Notes: generated from the sequence alone by a model not told the origin. DNA of 38,124 bases from Nonomuraea zeae (GCF_005889725.1 NZ_VCKX01000103.1:1-38124); one strand, 5' to 3'; positions 16,642 through 24,282 are shown, counted from the stretch's first letter. Program-made: numbers and translations.

Positions 16642-17040
16642 TCAATGATCTGCCGTCGGTAGCCGCCTGCTGCGGCCGCGGAACTCCGCGACCACCTGTC
16701 CGCCCGGCCCGCGCACCGTGATGTCGTAGATGCCGCTGCGGCCGTAGACAGTCCGCTCCGCCGCCTCGGCCACCAGGATGTCACCTTCGCGGGCAGGCGC
16801 GACGAAGGTGATCTCCGCGCCCGCCGCGACCGTCACGGGGCCGTACGTGTTGCACGCGCAGGCGAAGGCCGTGTCGGCGAGGAGGAAGACGTAGCCGCCG
16901 TGGCACAGGCCGTGCCCGTTGATCATCTGGCCCGACACGGTCATCCGGCACGCGGCCCGGCCCTCACCCAGCTCCGTCAGCTCGATGCCCAGGGCCGCGG
17001 AGGCGGTGTCGGCGTCCATCATGCGACGCGCGCTCTCCAA
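16642..17040 (-). CDS. paaI: Hydroxyphenylacetyl-CoA thioesterase PaaI
   Basis: PaaI is a hotdog-fold thioesterase that frees CoA from stalled or wrongly hydroxylated phenylacetyl-CoA intermediates. I choose TTG 17040 because AAGGAG lies 7 bases before it; an in-frame TTG at 17058 overlaps nothing useful. The protein is 132 aa. The active-site block NGHGLCHGGYVFLLADTAFA (41-60) contains the His-Gly-Gly and the catalytic Asp D56 expected for PaaI. The rest follows the family (GAEITFVAPAREGDILVAEA). It is the first gene of the minus-strand operon with paaK and the TetR gene, opposite paaN. Confidence 0.92.
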   Translation of the reverse strand: MESARRMMDADTASAALGIELTELGEGRAACRMTVSGQMINGHGLCHGGYVFLLADTAFACACNTYGPVTVAAGAEITFVAPAREGDILVAEAAERTVYGRSGIYDITVRGPGGQVVAEFRGRSRRLPTADH

Positions 17041-17052
17041 CGCAGGTCTCCT

Positions 17053-17080
17053 TGTCAACTGACCGAATGTTCGGTAAACA
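17053..17080 (+). promoter_or_regulatory. Candidate promoter for paaN in the paaI/paaN divergent region
   Basis: TTGTCA at 17053-17058 and TAAACA at 17075-17080 form a -35/-10 pair with a 16-bp spacer on the plus strand. The TetR-type dyad (17062-17075) fills the spacer, so bound repressor would block polymerase. The start of paaI is also only about 20 bp away on the other strand, so both operons could be controlled together. Confidence 0.5.
17062..17075. promoter_or_regulatory. TetR/PaaR operator candidate (inverted repeat)
   Basis: ACCGAATGTTCGGT is an inverted repeat with 6-base arms (ACCGAA and TTCGGT) and a 2-base centre. Its length, symmetry and position in an 80-bp divergent promoter fit the operator of a TetR-family repressor, here most simply the TetR encoded at 14703-15311. 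Confidence 0.7.
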
Positions 17081-17119
17081 CTTCACGACCGGTGGTTCCC
17101 TGTCAAGAGGGTGGACAAC

Positions 17120-18766
17120 ATGTTCGAGCAGCACCGCGAGACCCTGGAGAAAGCCCTTTCCGCGATCGCCGGCCGGGGCTACTGGAGCGCCTATCCCGAG
17201 TCGCCCAGCCCGCGTGTCTATGGCGAGGGGGCGGCCGAGCGGGGCAAGGAGGCGTTCGAGTCCTACCTGGGCAAGCCGTTCCCGCTCGACCAGCCGGGCA
17301 CCGGGTCCTGGATCGGCGCCGAGCGCTCGCCGTACGGGATCGACCTCGGCGTCACCTACCCGCAGCCGCTGCCCGACGACCTCATCGACGCCGCGAAGGC
17401 GGCCATGCCCGCCTGGCGGGACGCCGGTCCCGATGCGCGGGCGCTGGCCTGCATAGAGATCGTCAACAGGATCAACCGCCGCAGCTTCGAGCTGGCCTGC
17501 GCGGTCCAGCACACCACCGGCCAGGCGTTCGTGATGGCCTTCCAGGCGGGCGGGCCGCACGCCCAGGACCGCGCGCTCGAAGCCGTCGCCTGCGGCTACG
17601 CCGCCATGACCTCATCGGCCGCCACGGCCCGCTGGGAGAAGCCGGCCAAGGGCGACCCGCTGGTCATGGACAAGCGCTTCACGATCGTGCCGAGGGGTGT
17701 CGCGCTGGTGATCGGCTGCAACACGTTCCCGACCTGGAACGCCTACCCGGGGCTGTTCGCCTCGCTCGTCACCGGCAACCCCGTGATCGTCAAGCCCCAC
17801 CCGCGCGCCGTGCTGCCGCTGGCGATCACCGTGCAGATCGCCCGCGAGGTGCTCGCCGAGGCCGGGTTCGACCCCGCGCTCGTCTCCCTGGCCGTGGAGG
17901 AGGGGCGGGGCCTGGCCAAGGACCTGGCCACCCACCCCGACATCCGCATCGTGGACTTCACCGGCTCGACGGAGTTCGGCGACTGGCTGGAGCACAACGC
18001 CACCCAGGCGCTCGTCCACACCGAGAAGGCCGGGGTCAACACGATCGTCGTCGACTCCACCGGCTCCTGGCGCGGCATGCTGGGCAACCTGGCGTTCTCA
18101 CTGTCGCTCTACAGCGGCCAGATGTGCACCGCGCCCCAGAACATCCTCGTCCCCGCCGGCGGCATCGAGACCGACGAGGGGCACAAGAGCTTCGACGAGG
18201 TCGTCGCCGGCCTGGCCGCCGCGGTCGGCAAGCTGCTCGGCGACGACGCCCGCGCGGTCGAGCTGACCGGCGCCATCGTCAACCCCGACGTCCTGGCGCG
18301 GCTGGAGGCGGCGCCCGAGCTCGGCGAGGTGGTGCTGGAGTCGCGGGTGATCAAGCATCCGGCCTTCCCCGACGCGGTGGTCAGGACGCCGCTGATCGTC
18401 CGCGTGGACGCGGCCAACCCCGAGGTCTACGGTCAGGAGCACTTCGGCCCCATCTCCCTCGTCATCCCCACGGGCTCGACCGAGGAGAGCCTCGACGTGC
18501 TGCGCCGGACGATCAAGGCTCGCGGGGCGCTCACCGCCGCCGTCTACTCCACCTCCGACGACGTGCTCGACCGGGCCGAGCGGGCCGCCGTCGACGCCGG
18601 GGTGAACCTGTCCTGCAACCTGACCGGCGGCGTCTTCGTCAACCAGTCGGCGGCCTTCAGCGACTACCACGGGACCGGTGCGAACCCGGCGGCCACGGCC
18701 TCGCTGACCGATCCCGGCTACGTGGCGGGCCGCTTCCACGTGGTCCAGTCGCGGCGTCCCGGCTGA
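17120..18766 (+). CDS. paaN: Phenylacetic acid degradation aldehyde dehydrogenase PaaN
   Basis: PaaN belongs to the aldehyde dehydrogenase superfamily and is related to the dehydrogenase part of PaaZ, which oxidises the semialdehyde formed after ring opening in the PAA pathway. I take ATG 17120 (GAGG about 9 bases upstream); a GTG at 17111 is also in frame. The protein is 548 aa. The nucleotide-binding part includes RGVALVIGCNTFPTWNAYP. The likely catalytic residues are E302 (VHTEKAGVN) and C336 (YSGQMCTAPQN). There is no C-terminal MaoC-like hydratase domain, so the ring-cleaving activity of E. coli PaaZ is absent and must come from another protein. A GC-rich hairpin follows 9 bp after the stop. 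Confidence 0.9.
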   Translation: MFEQHRETLEKALSAIAGRGYWSAYPESPSPRVYGEGAAERGKEAFESYLGKPFPLDQPGTGSWIGAERSPYGIDLGVTYPQPLPDDLIDAAKAAMPAWRDAGPDARALACIEIVNRINRRSFELACAVQHTTGQAFVMAFQAGGPHAQDRALEAVACGYAAMTSSAATARWEKPAKGDPLVMDKRFTIVPRGVALVIGCNTFPTWNAYPGLFASLVTGNPVIVKPHPRAVLPLAITVQIAREVLAEAGFDPALVSLAVEEGRGLAKDLATHPDIRIVDFTGSTEFGDWLEHNATQALVHTEKAGVNTIVVDSTGSWRGMLGNLAFSLSLYSGQMCTAPQNILVPAGGIETDEGHKSFDEVVAGLAAAVGKLLGDDARAVELTGAIVNPDVLARLEAAPELGEVVLESRVIKHPAFPDAVVRTPLIVRVDAANPEVYGQEHFGPISLVIPTGSTEESLDVLRRTIKARGALTAAVYSTSDDVLDRAERAAVDAGVNLSCNLTGGVFVNQSAAFSDYHGTGANPAATASLTDPGYVAGRFHVVQSRRPG

Positions 18767-18775
18767 GCGGCGGCA

Positions 18776-18808
18776 CCCCCGCCGCCCGCTCGGCGGCGGC
18801 GGGGGGTT
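18776..18808 (+). terminator. GC-rich hairpin after paaN
   Basis: CCCCCGCCGCC at 18776-18786 pairs with 18795-18805 over an 8-base loop and is followed by G-TTT. It lies directly after the paaN stop and before the next gene, so the dehydrogenase gene downstream may need read-through or its own promoter. Confidence 0.65.
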
Positions 18809-18853
18809 TCAGCAGCCCGAAAGGTGTCGAAATTTCACCATAAAGGAGGCATC

Positions 18854-19663
18854 GTGCAGGTGGCTGTCATCGGCGGTGGGCGCATGGGCGCCGGGATCGC
18901 GCAGGTCTTCCTGGCCAGGGGCGACCGCGTCACCGTGCAGGAGCCGGAGGCCGAGGCCGCCCGCTGGCGGATCGCCGAGGGCCTGGCCATCGCCGAGTCC
19001 AAGGGCGTCGCGGACAAGGACGCGGCCATGGCCAGGCTGACCATGGCGGCCGTGCCGCCGGACGCCGAGCTGGTGATCGAGGCGGTGCCCGAGGATCCCG
19101 CGCTCAAGGCCGCGGTCCTGGCGCAGGCCGAGTCGAGGGTGGGCGACGGCGCCGTGCTGGCCACGAACACCAGCTCGCTGTCCATCACCGAGCTGGCCGC
19201 CGCGCTCGACCGCCCTGAACGCCTGATCGGCCTGCACTTCTTCAACCCGGTCCCGGTCCAGCGCCTGGTCGAGATCATCGTCACCGAGTCCACCCCCGCC
19301 GACGTGCTGGAGCGGGCCAGGCGGCACGTCGAGCACATCGGCAAGACGAGCGTGGTGGTCAACGACTCGCCCGGGTTCGCCAGCAGCCGGCTGGGCGTGC
19401 TGCTCGGCCTGGAGGCCATCCGCATGGTGGAGGAGGGCGTGGCCTCCCCCGAGGACATCGATACGGCCATGGCGCTCGGCTACGGCCACCCGATGGGGCC
19501 GCTCAAGCTGGGCGACCTGGTGGGGCTCGACGTGCGGCTGGCCATCGCCGAATATCTGCACGCCCGGCTGGGCCCCCGCTTCGAGCCGCCGAAACTCCTG
19601 CGGGACAAGGTCGCGGCCGGTGAGCTGGGCCGGAAGAGCGGGAAGGGATTCTACGACTGGTGA
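18854..19663 (+). CDS. 3-Hydroxyacyl-CoA dehydrogenase (PaaH-like)
   Basis: The enzyme oxidises a (S)-3-hydroxyacyl-CoA to the 3-oxo form with NAD+. In this neighbourhood the likely substrate is 3-hydroxyadipyl-CoA (PaaH role), though 3-hydroxybutyryl-CoA is possible. GTG 18854 is the start because AAAGGAGG lies 5 bases before it; 30 further in-frame bases upstream are not needed. The protein is 269 aa. The Rossmann motif is GGGRMGAGIAQ (7-17). The family signature GLHFFNPVPVQRLVEI holds catalytic H128 with E140 as its partner. The C-terminal domain ends GRKSGKGFYDW as usual. The next gene overlaps its stop by four bases. Confidence 0.92.
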   Translation: MQVAVIGGGRMGAGIAQVFLARGDRVTVQEPEAEAARWRIAEGLAIAESKGVADKDAAMARLTMAAVPPDAELVIEAVPEDPALKAAVLAQAESRVGDGAVLATNTSSLSITELAAALDRPERLIGLHFFNPVPVQRLVEIIVTESTPADVLERARRHVEHIGKTSVVVNDSPGFASSRLGVLLGLEAIRMVEEGVASPEDIDTAMALGYGHPMGPLKLGDLVGLDVRLAIAEYLHARLGPRFEPPKLLRDKVAAGELGRKSGKGFYDW

Positions 19664-19995
19664 GCGCGTTCCAGGAGCCGATCGAGGCGGACCGGCGGAT
19701 CGAGCCGTGCGCAGGTTCAGGCGACCACGCGGCCCTGTGGGCGGTCCGGCCGGGCCGGGGCACCCAGGAGGGCCACGAGAGCCGGCGGCGCGCCACGGCC
19801 GCCCTGGAGGCCCTGGAGGCCCTGTGCGCCTGCCACGGTGGCACGGGCGGCCCGTGCCGGGTGCGCCTGATCTCCGGCGAGGTGGGAATGGAGCAGGACT
19901 ACGCCCTCGAACCGGGAGAGCTGGTGGGTGGGTATGTCGTGATTCGTCAGAGTCATCCGGTCACCCCCGGGGTGCGGGTGGACTTCGACGCCTGA
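19660..19995 (+). CDS. Small hypothetical protein coupled to the dehydrogenase gene
   Basis: The 111-aa protein starts at GTG 19660, overlapping the dehydrogenase stop in a GTGA arrangement, and ends 15 bp before the MBL-fold gene, whose own site (GGGAGGAGG) lies in that gap. I do not recognise a family. It has four Cys (C17, and three in CACHGGTGGPC at about 56-66), an Ala-rich helix (RRRATAALEALEALCACHGG), and a C-terminal half that looks strand-rich (GGYVVIRQSHPVTPGVRVDFDA). The Cys/His cluster could bind metal. Coupling and codon usage suggest a real gene serving the same pathway as its neighbours. Confidence 0.65.
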   Translation: MSAFQEPIEADRRIEPCAGSGDHAALWAVRPGRGTQEGHESRRRATAALEALEALCACHGGTGGPCRVRLISGEVGMEQDYALEPGELVGGYVVIRQSHPVTPGVRVDFDA

Positions 19996-20010
19996 GCGGG
20001 AGGAGGAGCG

Positions 20011-20958
20011 ATGGCCAGACCGTTCGCCTCGTCGGCGGATCTCGGCGAGAAGAGGCAGTCGCTGGAGGTGCTGGCCGAGGGCGTCTACGCGCTCACGGCG
20101 GAAGGCGACCCGAACGTCGGCGCGATCGAGGGCGAGGACTTCCTCGTCTGCTTCGAGGCCCTGGCGACGCCGGTCGCCGCCCGCGAGTGGCTCGACCGGC
20201 TGCGCGCCCACACGGACAAGCCGATCAGGTATCTGGTGCTGTCGCACTATCACGCGGTGCGGGTGCTGGGCGCGTCGGCGTTCGGCGCGGACGTGATCGT
20301 CACCCACGACAACACCCGCGCGCTGATCGCCGAGCGCGGCGAGGAGGACTGGGCCAGCGAGTACGCCAGGATGCCCCGCCTGTTCAAGGAGCCCGCGTCC
20401 ATCCCCGGGCTGACGTGGCCGACGGCGACGTTCAGCGACAGGTTCACCATCGATCTCGGCGGCGACCGCGGTGACCTCGTGCTGGCGTACTGCGGCAGGG
20501 GGCACACCGAGGGCGACCTGGTGGCGTGGCTGCCCAAGCACCGGGTGATGTTCGCCGGGGACCTGGTCGAGTCCCAGGCCGCCCTCTACACCGGCGACGC
20601 CTTCCACCGGGACTGGTCCTCGGGCACGCTCGACGAGGTGGCGTCGTTCGGGGCGCGGACGCTGGTCGGCGGCAGGGGAGCGGTGGCGCGCGGCGAGCGC
20701 GAGGTGGCCGCGGCCATCGCCCAGACCCGCGACTTCCTCGCCGTGATGCTGCGCGAGACCGGTGCCGCGAGCACGCTGAAGGAGGCGTTCGAGCGTACGC
20801 ACCGGGCGCTGGAGCCCCGGTACGGCTCCTGGCCGATCTTCGAGCACTGCCTGCCGTTCAACGTCTCCAGGCTCTGGGACGAGTTGCACGGCGTCGAGCG
20901 GCCGCGCGTCTGGACAGCGGAGCGCGACCGCGAGGTATGGGACCAGCTCCAGTCATGA
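20011..20958 (+). CDS. MBL-fold hydrolase-like protein with altered metal site
   Basis: The 315-aa protein has the metallo-beta-lactamase fold: LAEGVYALTA at the N-terminus, LVLSHYHAVRVLG where HxHxDH is expected, GRGHTEGDLVAW and FAGDLVES. The zinc-1 ligands are kept (H79, H81, H165) and so is the bridging D184. The three ligands specific to the second site are replaced: the motif Asp by V83, the motif His by R84, and the late Gly-His-Gly by GGRGAV (R222). A single-metal site or a non-hydrolytic role is therefore likely. The ATG at 20011 has a strong GGGAGGAGG site. Its stop overlaps the ATG of the FAD hydroxylase (ATGA), so the two are made together and probably act on one compound. Confidence 0.85.
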   Translation: MARPFASSADLGEKRQSLEVLAEGVYALTAEGDPNVGAIEGEDFLVCFEALATPVAAREWLDRLRAHTDKPIRYLVLSHYHAVRVLGASAFGADVIVTHDNTRALIAERGEEDWASEYARMPRLFKEPASIPGLTWPTATFSDRFTIDLGGDRGDLVLAYCGRGHTEGDLVAWLPKHRVMFAGDLVESQAALYTGDAFHRDWSSGTLDEVASFGARTLVGGRGAVARGEREVAAAIAQTRDFLAVMLRETGAASTLKEAFERTHRALEPRYGSWPIFEHCLPFNVSRLWDELHGVERPRVWTAERDREVWDQLQS

Positions 20959-22505
20959 AGCCGGTGGAAGAGACGGGCGCGCAGGTCATCGTCATCGGCG
21001 CGGGCCCCGTCGGGCAGAGCGCCGCGCTGCTGCTGGCCCGCTGGGGCATCCAGGTCCTGGTGCTGGACCGGCGGCCGGGCCGGGAGCCGGTCGGGTCGAA
21101 GTCCATCTGCCAGCAGCGCGACGTGCTCGACATCTGGGCCGCGGCGGGCGCGGGCAAGGTGGCGGAGGAGGGACTGGCCTGGACCACGGCCAGGACCTAC
21201 TTCCGGGACACCGAGCTGTTCTCCTGGACGTTCGAGCGCGAGGGGCCGCTGCCGCCCTGCGTCAACATCTCGCAGACCCGCACCGAGCAGATCCTCGACG
21301 AGGTCATCGCCGCGCAGCCGCTCATCGAGGTCCGCTGGGACCACGAGGTCACCGGCCTGGAGCAGGACGCCTCCGGGGTGACGGTCCAGTGCGGCCAGCG
21401 GCTGCTGCGCGCCCCCTACGTCATGGCCTGCGCGGGCGCGCGGGCCCAGTCGGTACGCCGGGCGCTCGGCGTCACGTTCGACGGCGAGACGTTCGACGAC
21501 CAGTTCCTGATCTGCGACGTCAAGGCCGACCTGCCCGGCTGGGAGAACGAGCGGCGCTTCTACTTCGACCCGGTCTGGAACCCCGGCCGCCAGGTGCTGA
21601 TCCATCCGTGCCCGGGAGGCACGTTCAGGATCGACTGGCAGATCGCACCCGACTACATCCCTACAGACATCGATATTTCGCGAAAAATCAGGCAAATCTT
21701 GGGCGATCGGCCCTACGAGCTGCTCTGGCGGAGCACATACCGGTTCCACTCCCGCATCGCCTCCCGCATGCGCGTGGGCCGGGTCCTGCTGGCCGGGGAC
21801 TGTGCCCACCTCGTGGCCCCGTTCGGGGCGCGCGGGCTCAACTCGGGCGTGCCCGACGCCGAGAACGCGGCGTGGAAGCTCGCCTTCGTGCTCAACGGCT
21901 GGGCCGGCGACGGCCTGCTGGAGAGCTACCACGCCGAGCGGCACGCGGCCGCCGTGGAGAACATGGAGATCACCGCCGCGACCATGCGCTTCATCGCGCC
22001 GAGGACCGTGGAGGAGCGGGTGCACCGGCGCAAGGTGCTCGAAGGCGGCCTGGTCGCGGAGGTGGACTCGGGCCGATTCGCCGAGCCCTTCTGGTACGTG
22101 GACTCACCGCTCACCACGCCGGAGCCCGGACGGCCGTTCAAGGGCCGGCCGCCCAAGGGGGCGCTGTGCGAGCCCGCCCCCGGCGTGATCCTGCCCGATC
22201 TGCCGGTGCCCGGCGGCGGACTGCGCTCGATCTGCCGTGACGGATTTCTCGTTCTATTGGGTGATATGTGCGATTCGCGTTTGTTTGCGCAGGTCCTGGG
22301 CAAGGTCATTACGGCGCCGCTCGCCGTACGCGGGCTCGCGGAGATGGAGGGAACTGGCTCGCTCGCTGAGAAGCTCGGCGCAGGGCCGGACGAGGCATGG
22401 CTCATCAGGCCCGATGCCCATATCGCCGCGATCATCCCCCATGCGGGACCCGATTCGGTGACGGCTGCCGTGAGCCGCGCACTAGGCGGCTCTCCTGACA
22501 TATAA
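20955..22505 (+). CDS. FAD-dependent aromatic hydroxylase (MhpA/PHBH class A type)
   Basis: This is a flavoprotein monooxygenase of the FAD_binding_3 family, related to 3-(3-hydroxyphenyl)propionate hydroxylase; such enzymes hydroxylate a phenolic ring with NAD(P)H and O2. The protein is 516 aa from ATG 20955. The FAD motif GAGPVG is at 15-20. The GD motif VLLAGDCAHLVAPFGARGLNSG has D282. The middle motif, normally CDGARS, reads CAGARAQSVRR, so the Asp is replaced by Ala. The C-terminal third is a thioredoxin-like tail as in MhpA relatives. It is translationally coupled to the MBL-fold gene. Patches at about 21661-21700 and 22235-22290 are much richer in A/T than the rest of the gene. The substrate is unknown; a hydroxylated phenylacetate or related aryl acid is a guess from location. 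Confidence 0.85.
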   Translation: MKPVEETGAQVIVIGAGPVGQSAALLLARWGIQVLVLDRRPGREPVGSKSICQQRDVLDIWAAAGAGKVAEEGLAWTTARTYFRDTELFSWTFEREGPLPPCVNISQTRTEQILDEVIAAQPLIEVRWDHEVTGLEQDASGVTVQCGQRLLRAPYVMACAGARAQSVRRALGVTFDGETFDDQFLICDVKADLPGWENERRFYFDPVWNPGRQVLIHPCPGGTFRIDWQIAPDYIPTDIDISRKIRQILGDRPYELLWRSTYRFHSRIASRMRVGRVLLAGDCAHLVAPFGARGLNSGVPDAENAAWKLAFVLNGWAGDGLLESYHAERHAAAVENMEITAATMRFIAPRTVEERVHRRKVLEGGLVAEVDSGRFAEPFWYVDSPLTTPEPGRPFKGRPPKGALCEPAPGVILPDLPVPGGGLRSICRDGFLVLLGDMCDSRLFAQVLGKVITAPLAVRGLAEMEGTGSLAEKLGAGPDEAWLIRPDAHIAAIIPHAGPDSVTAAVSRALGGSPDI

Positions 22506-22521
22506 CCCATAGGGGGACTGC

Positions 22522-23955
22522 GTGACTGGCCGTAGCTCGTTTCTGATCGTCGCGAACCGCCTGCCGGTGGACCGGACGATCGAACCCGACGGAACGGCCT
22601 CGTGGCGCAGAAGTCCTGGCGGACTCGTCACCGCGATAGCACCGGTGATGCAGCGCCGCCACGGAGCCTGGGCCGGTTGGCACGGGGCGCCGGACGAGAA
22701 GCTGGAGCCGTTCGCGCAGGGCGGCATGAGCCTCATCTCCGTTCCCCTGTCAGCGCGCGAGGTCGAGCTCTACTACGAGGGCTTCTCCAACGCCACCTTG
22801 TGGCCGCTCTACCACGACGTGGTGGCGCCGCCGGTGTTCGACAGGGAGATGTGGGAGACCTACCGGGAGGTCAACGAGCGCTTCGCCACCGCGGCCGCCG
22901 ACGCCGCCGAGCAGGGCGCGGTCGTCTGGGTGCAGGACTACCAGCTCCAGCTCGTCCCCGCCATGCTGCGCCGGATCAGGCCGGACCTGCGGATCGGGTT
23001 CTTCCTGCACATCCCGTTCCCGCCGACGGAGCTGTTCTGGCGGCTGCCGTGGCGCAAGGAGCTGGTCGAAGGGCTGCTCGGCGCCGACTTGGTGGGCTTC
23101 CAGCTGCCCGGCGGCGCCTCGAACTTCCGCCGGCTGTGCCGCCGGCTGCTCGGGCTGCCGTACAAGGGGAACGAGATCTTCCTCGACGACCGGGTGGTGA
23201 CCACGCAGGCGTTCCCGATCTCGGTGGACTTCTCCCAGCTCGACTCGCTCGTCCGCGAGCCGCACATCATGGCGCGGGCCAAGGAGATCAGGGTTGAGCT
23301 CGGCGACCCCGAGCACGTGCTGCTCGGCGTCGACCGCCTCGACTACACCAAGGGGATCGGGCAGCGTCTGGAGGCGTTCGGCGAGCTGCTCAAGGACGGG
23401 CGGCTGCGCCCGAACGAGGCGGTGTTCGTGCAGATCGCGACCCCGAGCAGGGAGCGGGTGGACGAGTACAAGAGGCTGCGCGACGACATCGAGCTGCAGG
23501 TCGGCCGGATCAACGGCGAGCACGCGCAGCTCGGCTACCAGCCGATCCACTATTTCCACCAGTCCTACGACCACGAGGAGCTGGCCGCGCTCTACCTGGC
23601 CGCCGACGTCATGGTCGTGACGCCGCTGCGCGACGGGATGAACCTGGTGGCCAAGGAGTACGTCTCCTGCCACCACGACCTGCACGGCGCGCTGGTGCTC
23701 AGCGAGTTCGCCGGGGCCGCCGACGAGCTGCGGCAGGCCTATCTGGTCAATCCGTACGACGTGGAGGACGTCAAGCGGCAGATGCTGGCGGCGATGCGGG
23801 CCACGCCGCACGAGCTGGCCCGGCGGATGCGCACGATGCGTCGCCGGGTAGCCACCTACGACGTGGACCGTTGGGCGAGCGAGTTCCTCACTGCCCTGGA
23901 GTCACCCGCTTCACCGTCTTCCACGCGTCGTAGCGCTTCTTGGCGGTCCGGTTGA
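22522..23955 (+). CDS. otsA: Trehalose-6-phosphate synthase
   Basis: OtsA (GT20) joins UDP- or GDP-glucose to glucose-6-phosphate, giving trehalose-6-phosphate for osmotic and stress protection. The 477-aa protein starts at GTG 22522 with AGGGGG 6 bases upstream. Typical blocks are all present: LIVANRLPVDR at the N-terminus, GGLVTAIAP, WVQDYQLQLVP, HIPFPPTELFWRLPWR, GVDRLDYTKGI, and TPLRDGMNLVAKEYV. The last 20 residues (SPASPSSTRRSASWRSG end) are off-family and lie over the end of the convergent DUF4235 gene, a 68-bp overlap. No otsB phosphatase gene is in this window. It follows the hydroxylase gene by 16 bp, but a functional link is not evident. Confidence 0.95.
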   Translation: MTGRSSFLIVANRLPVDRTIEPDGTASWRRSPGGLVTAIAPVMQRRHGAWAGWHGAPDEKLEPFAQGGMSLISVPLSAREVELYYEGFSNATLWPLYHDVVAPPVFDREMWETYREVNERFATAAADAAEQGAVVWVQDYQLQLVPAMLRRIRPDLRIGFFLHIPFPPTELFWRLPWRKELVEGLLGADLVGFQLPGGASNFRRLCRRLLGLPYKGNEIFLDDRVVTTQAFPISVDFSQLDSLVREPHIMARAKEIRVELGDPEHVLLGVDRLDYTKGIGQRLEAFGELLKDGRLRPNEAVFVQIATPSRERVDEYKRLRDDIELQVGRINGEHAQLGYQPIHYFHQSYDHEELAALYLAADVMVVTPLRDGMNLVAKEYVSCHHDLHGALVLSEFAGAADELRQAYLVNPYDVEDVKRQMLAAMRATPHELARRMRTMRRRVATYDVDRWASEFLTALESPASPSSTRRSASWRSG

Positions 23956-24172
23956 CCACGATCTGCGCCACCGACATGCCGACCCCCATGAGGACGGCGT
24001 AGCCGATGGCCTCGCCCATGCCGACCTCGGGCGAGTCCGGGTCGAGCGGCGGCTCCTTGCCGGTCGCCTTCACCCAGACGAACCCGAGGAGCTTGCGCGC
24101 TCCCCACGCGGTCACCAATCCCACCAAACCGCCGATGACCCGCCAGGCGATATCGGGCTTGTCCTCCGCCAT
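23888..24172 (-). CDS. DUF4235 small membrane protein
   Basis: The 94-aa protein from ATG 24172 matches the DUF4235 family, found in many actinomycetes. It has two hydrophobic segments: residues about 10-32 (WRVIGGLVGLVTAWGARKLLGFVW) and about 53-72 (AIGYAVLMGVGMSVAQIVV), separated by an acidic/Pro loop, and a basic C-terminal tail. It is probably a two-pass inner-membrane protein with both ends in the cytoplasm. No function is known to me. Its 3' end runs 68 bp into the convergent otsA gene. Confidence 0.85.
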   Translation of the reverse strand: MAEDKPDIAWRVIGGLVGLVTAWGARKLLGFVWVKATGKEPPLDPDSPEVGMGEAIGYAVLMGVGMSVAQIVVNRTAKKRYDAWKTVKRVTPGQ

Positions 24173-24236
24173 GCCGCTCTCCCTTCCCCTTTGTAACGAA
24201 CACTAGTCTCTAACGCTTGCCGGGCCTGCGAAGCCG

Positions 24237-24242
24237 TACCAT
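24237..24242 (+). promoter_or_regulatory. Candidate -10 element for valS
   Basis: TACCAT fits TAnnnT and ends 8 bases before the ATG at 24251, which would give a leaderless message. No -35 at normal spacing is convincing. The alternative is a longer leader from further upstream, in which case the inverted repeat at 24243-24282 would be transcribed. Confidence 0.4.
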
Positions 24243-24282
24243 ATGGAGGCATGACTCAACAGCGCCTACGCCATGCCTCCAT
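24243..24282 (+). promoter_or_regulatory. Inverted repeat covering the valS ribosome site and start
   Basis: ATGGAGGCATG (24243-24253) is perfectly complementary to CATGCCTCCAT (24272-24282), with an 18-base loop. The left arm contains GGAGG and the ATG at 24251; the right arm contains the start of a second in-frame ATG at 24281. If transcribed, the 11-bp stem would hide the ribosome site. If transcription starts at 24251 it can only be a DNA dyad. Confidence 0.55.
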
